The position numbers and the translations under genes were made by a program. Shown piece after piece: positions 5,958-8,793 of a stretch of DNA of 8,793 nucleotides; position 1 is the stretch's first letter; each line of letters opens with the position of its first letter. This stretch comes from Campylobacterota bacterium (GTDB taxonomy: Bacteria > Campylobacterota > Campylobacteria > Campylobacterales > SZUA-545): NCBI GenBank assembly GCA_030836705.1, contig JAUPLZ010000255.1, positions 1-8,793 on the forward strand, written 5' to 3'. Under the pieces are notes generated by a model, which saw only the letters and a program-made list of their open reading frames with translations, was not told where the DNA came from and made no database searches.

Positions 5958-6673
5958 TATTTTCCTTCTTTTAAGATTTCTATAACCGCAATTTCAGAGA
6001 ATTTTTTTACAGCTGGTCCGACTAGCTCTACTCTGTAATTTGAAATAAATTCACTGTCTGCAACCATAAATGCTTTGTCTATTTTATAAAGATTCGGCTT
6101 GCCGTTTACAAGGATTTTCTTTTTTTTGATGTTGTCGATGTCATCCTTGTCGACATATATGACAAGTCTGCTGGCACTCACATCGTGAAGCTCAACCAGT
6201 TTTGCGCCAAGGTTCACAAAATCGCCCTCTTTAACAAAAATTTTGTATATATATAATCCATCATTCCTTATGGTTTTTTTAAGCAGTCTATCTTCTAATT
6301 CCTCTAGTTGCAATTTGGCGTTTAGCATATTGTTTTTGGCTGTAAGCATCGTTATTTTTTCGTTCTCTTTTTCAATTTGAGATTTTGTGGTCATTGCTTC
6401 TATTTTTTCATAAATAGATAACTTTGACTCATAAATGGCTTTTAGATTTTCATAAACAACTTTTAAAAGCTCATAATTAGCCCTATCAAGCTCGTCATCA
6501 ATTTTTATTATCTCATCTTTTGCTATTTTGCCCTCTTGGGATTCGTTTGCATGCTTAATTTCTCCTGCGGCACTTGAGGCTATCGTGTATTTGTAAATAG
6601 GTTCTATTTTTGCATAGTAGCTTCCGCCAAAAACTACTGAAAATAAAAACAAGAGCGAAATAATCTGCTTCAA
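5957..6673 (-). CDS. Short HlyD-like periplasmic adaptor of an RND efflux pump
   Basis: At 238 residues this is a small membrane-fusion protein that would bridge the permease and the TolC-like duct. It begins with a signal peptide (MKQIISLLFLFSVVFGGSYY); there is no lipobox cysteine. Half of a lipoyl domain follows (SSAAGEIKHANESQEG, about 33-48), then a long charged coiled-coil hairpin (about 53-135), the second lipoyl half (YKIFVKEGDFVNLGAKLVEL, about 143-162) and a beta-barrel-like stretch to the end (LVIYVDKDDID, then a final RVELVGP segment). Typical adaptors have 350-400 residues; the C-terminal membrane-proximal domain and part of the barrel seem to be missing. The frame ends cleanly into argD, so this looks like a natural short form. 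The start is TTG (6671-6673), overlapping the permease stop as TTGA, with AAGGA at 6680-6684 in good position. Family assignment comes from architecture and gene context. Confidence 0.8.
   Translation of the reverse strand: MKQIISLLFLFSVVFGGSYYAKIEPIYKYTIASSAAGEIKHANESQEGKIAKDEIIKIDDELDRANYELLKVVYENLKAIYESKLSIYEKIEAMTTKSQIEKENEKITMLTAKNNMLNAKLQLEELEDRLLKKTIRNDGLYIYKIFVKEGDFVNLGAKLVELHDVSASRLVIYVDKDDIDNIKKKKILVNGKPNLYKIDKAFMVADSEFISNYRVELVGPAVKKFSEIAVIEILKEGK
5963..5967 (-). promoter_or_regulatory. Ribosome binding site of argD
   Basis: AAGGA on the minus strand, five bases before the argD ATG and inside the last codons of the adaptor gene. It allows independent initiation as well as coupling through the TAATG junction. 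Confidence 0.6.
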
Positions 6674-8793
6674 TTCTTTTCCTTTATTTTATTTATTATC
6701 GCATATAAAACCGGCAAGTATAATAGATTTAAAAGTGTACCCCAAAAAAGCCCAAAACCAAGTGATATGGCTATCGGTTGTAATATTTTTGCCTGACCTG
6801 ACGGAAAAAATATCAAAGTCGCAAGTCCGATTAGTGTTGTGATGGATGTTAGAAAAATTGGTCTTACTCTAAGGGCGGCTCTTAAAAGAAGCTCGCTGTG
6901 AGTTTTTGCGTTTCGTATAAAATCAAGCATGATAATCCCGTCGTTTATTACAACTCCCGCAAGTCCGAGCGCGCCGATGATTGAAGGCATAGTAAGATTC
7001 ATTCCCATTATATAGTGTCCCGCTAGCATTCCTAAAAGCGAAAGCGGTATAACCGATAAAATCATAAGGGTATATCTAAACGAATCAAACATGATAAGAA
7101 GGGTCATAAACATAAGCAAGATTGCCACTATAGTTGCCATTCCCATTTCTATGGCAAGTTGTTTGTTTTTTTCCGCTTCGCCTTTTATCACCAGCTCTAT
7201 TTCACTATCTTGCGTGATTTGCTTTAGTAGTGGTTCTATCCGTTCCATAACTTCGCTTGCCGTTATAATTTTTGGATCAACATTGGCGTAGACTGCTTTT
7301 CGCTTTTTGCCGCCTTCTTTATTTATTTTCTCAAAATTTTTTATTTCAATAAAATCCACCACATTGGAAATAGCAATTTTTTGTCCGCCTGAAGGCAGTG
7401 TTATTTGAAAATTTTTAAGCTCGTTAAGCTTGTCTATGTTTAATTCGCTTATTATTATCTCCACGATTCCTGCATTATCAAATGATTTTGCCTTTGAATT
7501 TTCTAGATAGTAGCTGCTTAATTGAGACGCAAGAGCGGTTTCGCTTATTCCAAGCATTTCGCCGTATGGATTGATTTTGAGTTTTATTTCGCTTATCCCT
7601 TCTTTCGCGTCATCTAGTATGTCGTAAACACCGTTGATTTTTGCTAGTTCTTCTTTTAAGAGTTTAAGTGTTTGAAGAAGTTTTTGGTCGTTGTTTGACA
7701 AAAATTGAATCTCTATGTCAGTTTTTACAACTCCGGCTTTTTGCCCTTTAATCTCAAACTCAACGAAGCCATATTCTTTATCAATGCCGCTTAGAAGTTC
7801 TCTTACTTTTTCTTCTATCTCATATGACTTTAACTCTCTTACTCTATCTTCTTCATCGTAATCAAAAGATAGATAAGGAGTGATGTATTTATCTACGAAA
7901 TTATCCTCTTTTTCTTTTTTTAAATCCAAAAACATATACATAAGATACGGCGCGCTCTCGCCCATTCCAGTTGCGTCCATGCGAAAACCGCTTACCGCCG
8001 AGACCGAATCTATAAAAAGCTCATCTTTTTTATCCAATATTTTTTTCTCTATCTCTCTAGCTACTAAAAAGGTCTCTTCGACTTTTGTATTGACATCAAG
8101 CTTTCCGGATACATAAAGCTGAACCCCGTCAAATTGCGGGAAGAATTGAAATTTTATGTTTTTAAAACCCAAAAAAATTAGAAACGGCGTCACAATAACA
8201 AAAAACAGCAAAGAGCTTTTTCTAAAATGCAAGAGATATTTGAGGATTTTTTTGTAAAAATCGGTGGCTTTTTGCCAATCCAACTCCTTGTCTTTTGCGC
8301 TTAAGATATGCTGCGAGTGAAGCGGAAGAAAAATAAATGATTCAATAAGCGATGCAAGAATAAGAACGGAAATCGCGATAGGGATAATTTTGATAAAAGA
8401 ACCCATTTCGCCCGATAAAATAAGCATCGGCATAAAAGCAAAAACAGTAGTGATAGATGCTGCAATGACTGGGATCGCAACCTCTTTTGTCCCAATTAGC
8501 GCAGCCTCTTTGGGAGGATACCCCTCTTCTATATGCCTTTGGATATTTTCTGCGATTATTATGGCATCATCGACTATAACCCCAAGCGCTATAAGTGCAC
8601 CCAAGAGACTTATCATGTTTATAGAGTAACCGGAAAAATGAAAAAAAATAACTCCGATTATAAACGAGGTCGGAATCCCAAGAGAGACAACAAACGATAT
8701 TCTTTTGTTTATCAGTAGATACATACAAAGGGTTACCAAAATAAGCCCAAATGCAATATTTGAAGTTACTGTATTTAATCTGTTTCTTATATA
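6670..8793 (-). CDS. RND-family efflux permease, 5' end outside the window
   Basis: About 707 residues are visible of a protein that normally has 1000-1050. The frame stays open to the right edge: the codons at 8740-8793 read YIRNRLNTVTSNIAFGLIL and run directly into VTLCMYLL, so the TTG at 8737-8739 is not the start. The visible part begins near TM2 and contains the IVDDAIIIAEN motif of TM4, whose two aspartates (8566-8571) match the proton-relay pair of AcrB. The second large periplasmic porter/docking region follows (about 6670+450 to 8150), then the last TM bundle with INDGIIMLDF. The AcrB Lys940 position is Asn here (6943-6945), as in many non-AcrB RND proteins. The protein would be the inner-membrane proton-driven pump. 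It is upstream in the operon and overlaps the adaptor gene by four bases. The missing N-terminal part should hold TM1 and the first porter domain. Substrate unknown. Confidence 0.9.
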   Translation of the reverse strand, partial: YIRNRLNTVTSNIAFGLILVTLCMYLLINKRISFVVSLGIPTSFIIGVIFFHFSGYSINMISLLGALIALGVIVDDAIIIAENIQRHIEEGYPPKEAALIGTKEVAIPVIAASITTVFAFMPMLILSGEMGSFIKIIPIAISVLILASLIESFIFLPLHSQHILSAKDKELDWQKATDFYKKILKYLLHFRKSSLLFFVIVTPFLIFLGFKNIKFQFFPQFDGVQLYVSGKLDVNTKVEETFLVAREIEKKILDKKDELFIDSVSAVSGFRMDATGMGESAPYLMYMFLDLKKEKEDNFVDKYITPYLSFDYDEEDRVRELKSYEIEEKVRELLSGIDKEYGFVEFEIKGQKAGVVKTDIEIQFLSNNDQKLLQTLKLLKEELAKINGVYDILDDAKEGISEIKLKINPYGEMLGISETALASQLSSYYLENSKAKSFDNAGIVEIIISELNIDKLNELKNFQITLPSGGQKIAISNVVDFIEIKNFEKINKEGGKKRKAVYANVDPKIITASEVMERIEPLLKQITQDSEIELVIKGEAEKNKQLAIEMGMATIVAILLMFMTLLIMFDSFRYTLMILSVIPLSLLGMLAGHYIMGMNLTMPSIIGALGLAGVVINDGIIMLDFIRNAKTHSELLLRAALRVRPIFLTSITTLIGLATLIFFPSGQAKILQPIAISLGFGLFWGTLLNLLYLPVLYAIINKIKEKN
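6680..6684 (-). promoter_or_regulatory. Ribosome binding site that supports the TTG start of the adaptor
   Basis: AAGGA on the minus strand lies six bases before the TTG at 6671-6673 and within the last codons of the permease gene. No ATG in this frame nearby would keep the whole signal peptide, so the TTG start is favoured. Confidence 0.65.

Noticed and set aside
7880..8116. Plus-strand frames opposite the permease (7091-7291, 7880-8116, 8390-8629, 8533-8718)
   Set aside because: They are antisense shadows of a conserved membrane protein, with Ser/Ile-rich low-complexity translations and no start signals.
8737..8739. TTG as start codon of the RND permease
   Set aside because: The frame continues upstream to the window edge with family-like sequence (N-x-x-x-GLIL before VTLCMYLL), and there is no ribosome binding site, so the gene is cut by the window.

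Overview
The window is AT-rich and reads like a chromosomal segment of a Campylobacterota (epsilonproteobacterial) species, probably of the Sulfurimonas/Sulfurovum type. This rests on the flavour of the proteins (an AraC-family fragment of a form I know from this group, and a biotin carboxylase resembling the 480-residue PycA/AccC type), the A/T-biased codon use, and sigma70-like promoters with good -10 boxes but mostly no clear -35. It is an inference from recall, not from a search.

Layout. (1) Positions 1-220, minus strand: the 5' part of an AraC-family regulator gene, broken by two in-frame stop codons and running off the left edge. (2) 221-371: intergenic, with a probable -10 box for the dead regulator and a strong ribosome binding site for the next gene. 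(3) 372-1823, plus strand: a complete biotin carboxylase subunit, closed by a clean hairpin terminator at 1833-1862. (4) 1863-2147, minus strand: a small unrecognised acidic protein convergent with the carboxylase. (5) 2148-2295: divergent promoter region. (6) 2296-2625, plus strand: a second small unrecognised protein whose stop codon overlaps the end of the opposing operon. (7) 2622-8793, minus strand: a gapless five-gene operon, read from right to left as RND efflux permease (5' end outside the window), short HlyD-like periplasmic adaptor, acetylornithine aminotransferase (argD), TolC-like outer-membrane factor, and MidA-family methyltransferase.

How the genes fit. Permease, adaptor and outer-membrane factor together make a complete tripartite efflux pump spanning inner membrane, periplasm and outer membrane. 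Every junction in the operon overlaps by 1, 4 or 20 bases, so the five proteins are probably co-translated. The unusual point is an arginine-biosynthesis enzyme lying between the adaptor and the TolC genes, with a MidA methyltransferase at the end. The biotin carboxylase is alone, with no biotin carrier or carboxyltransferase gene beside it, so its partner subunits must be elsewhere.

I found no tRNA, rRNA, CRISPR array, insertion sequence or phage gene. I saw no clearly new system; the best leads are the mixed pump/argD/midA operon, the very short adaptor, the regulator pseudogene and the two unrecognised small proteins.
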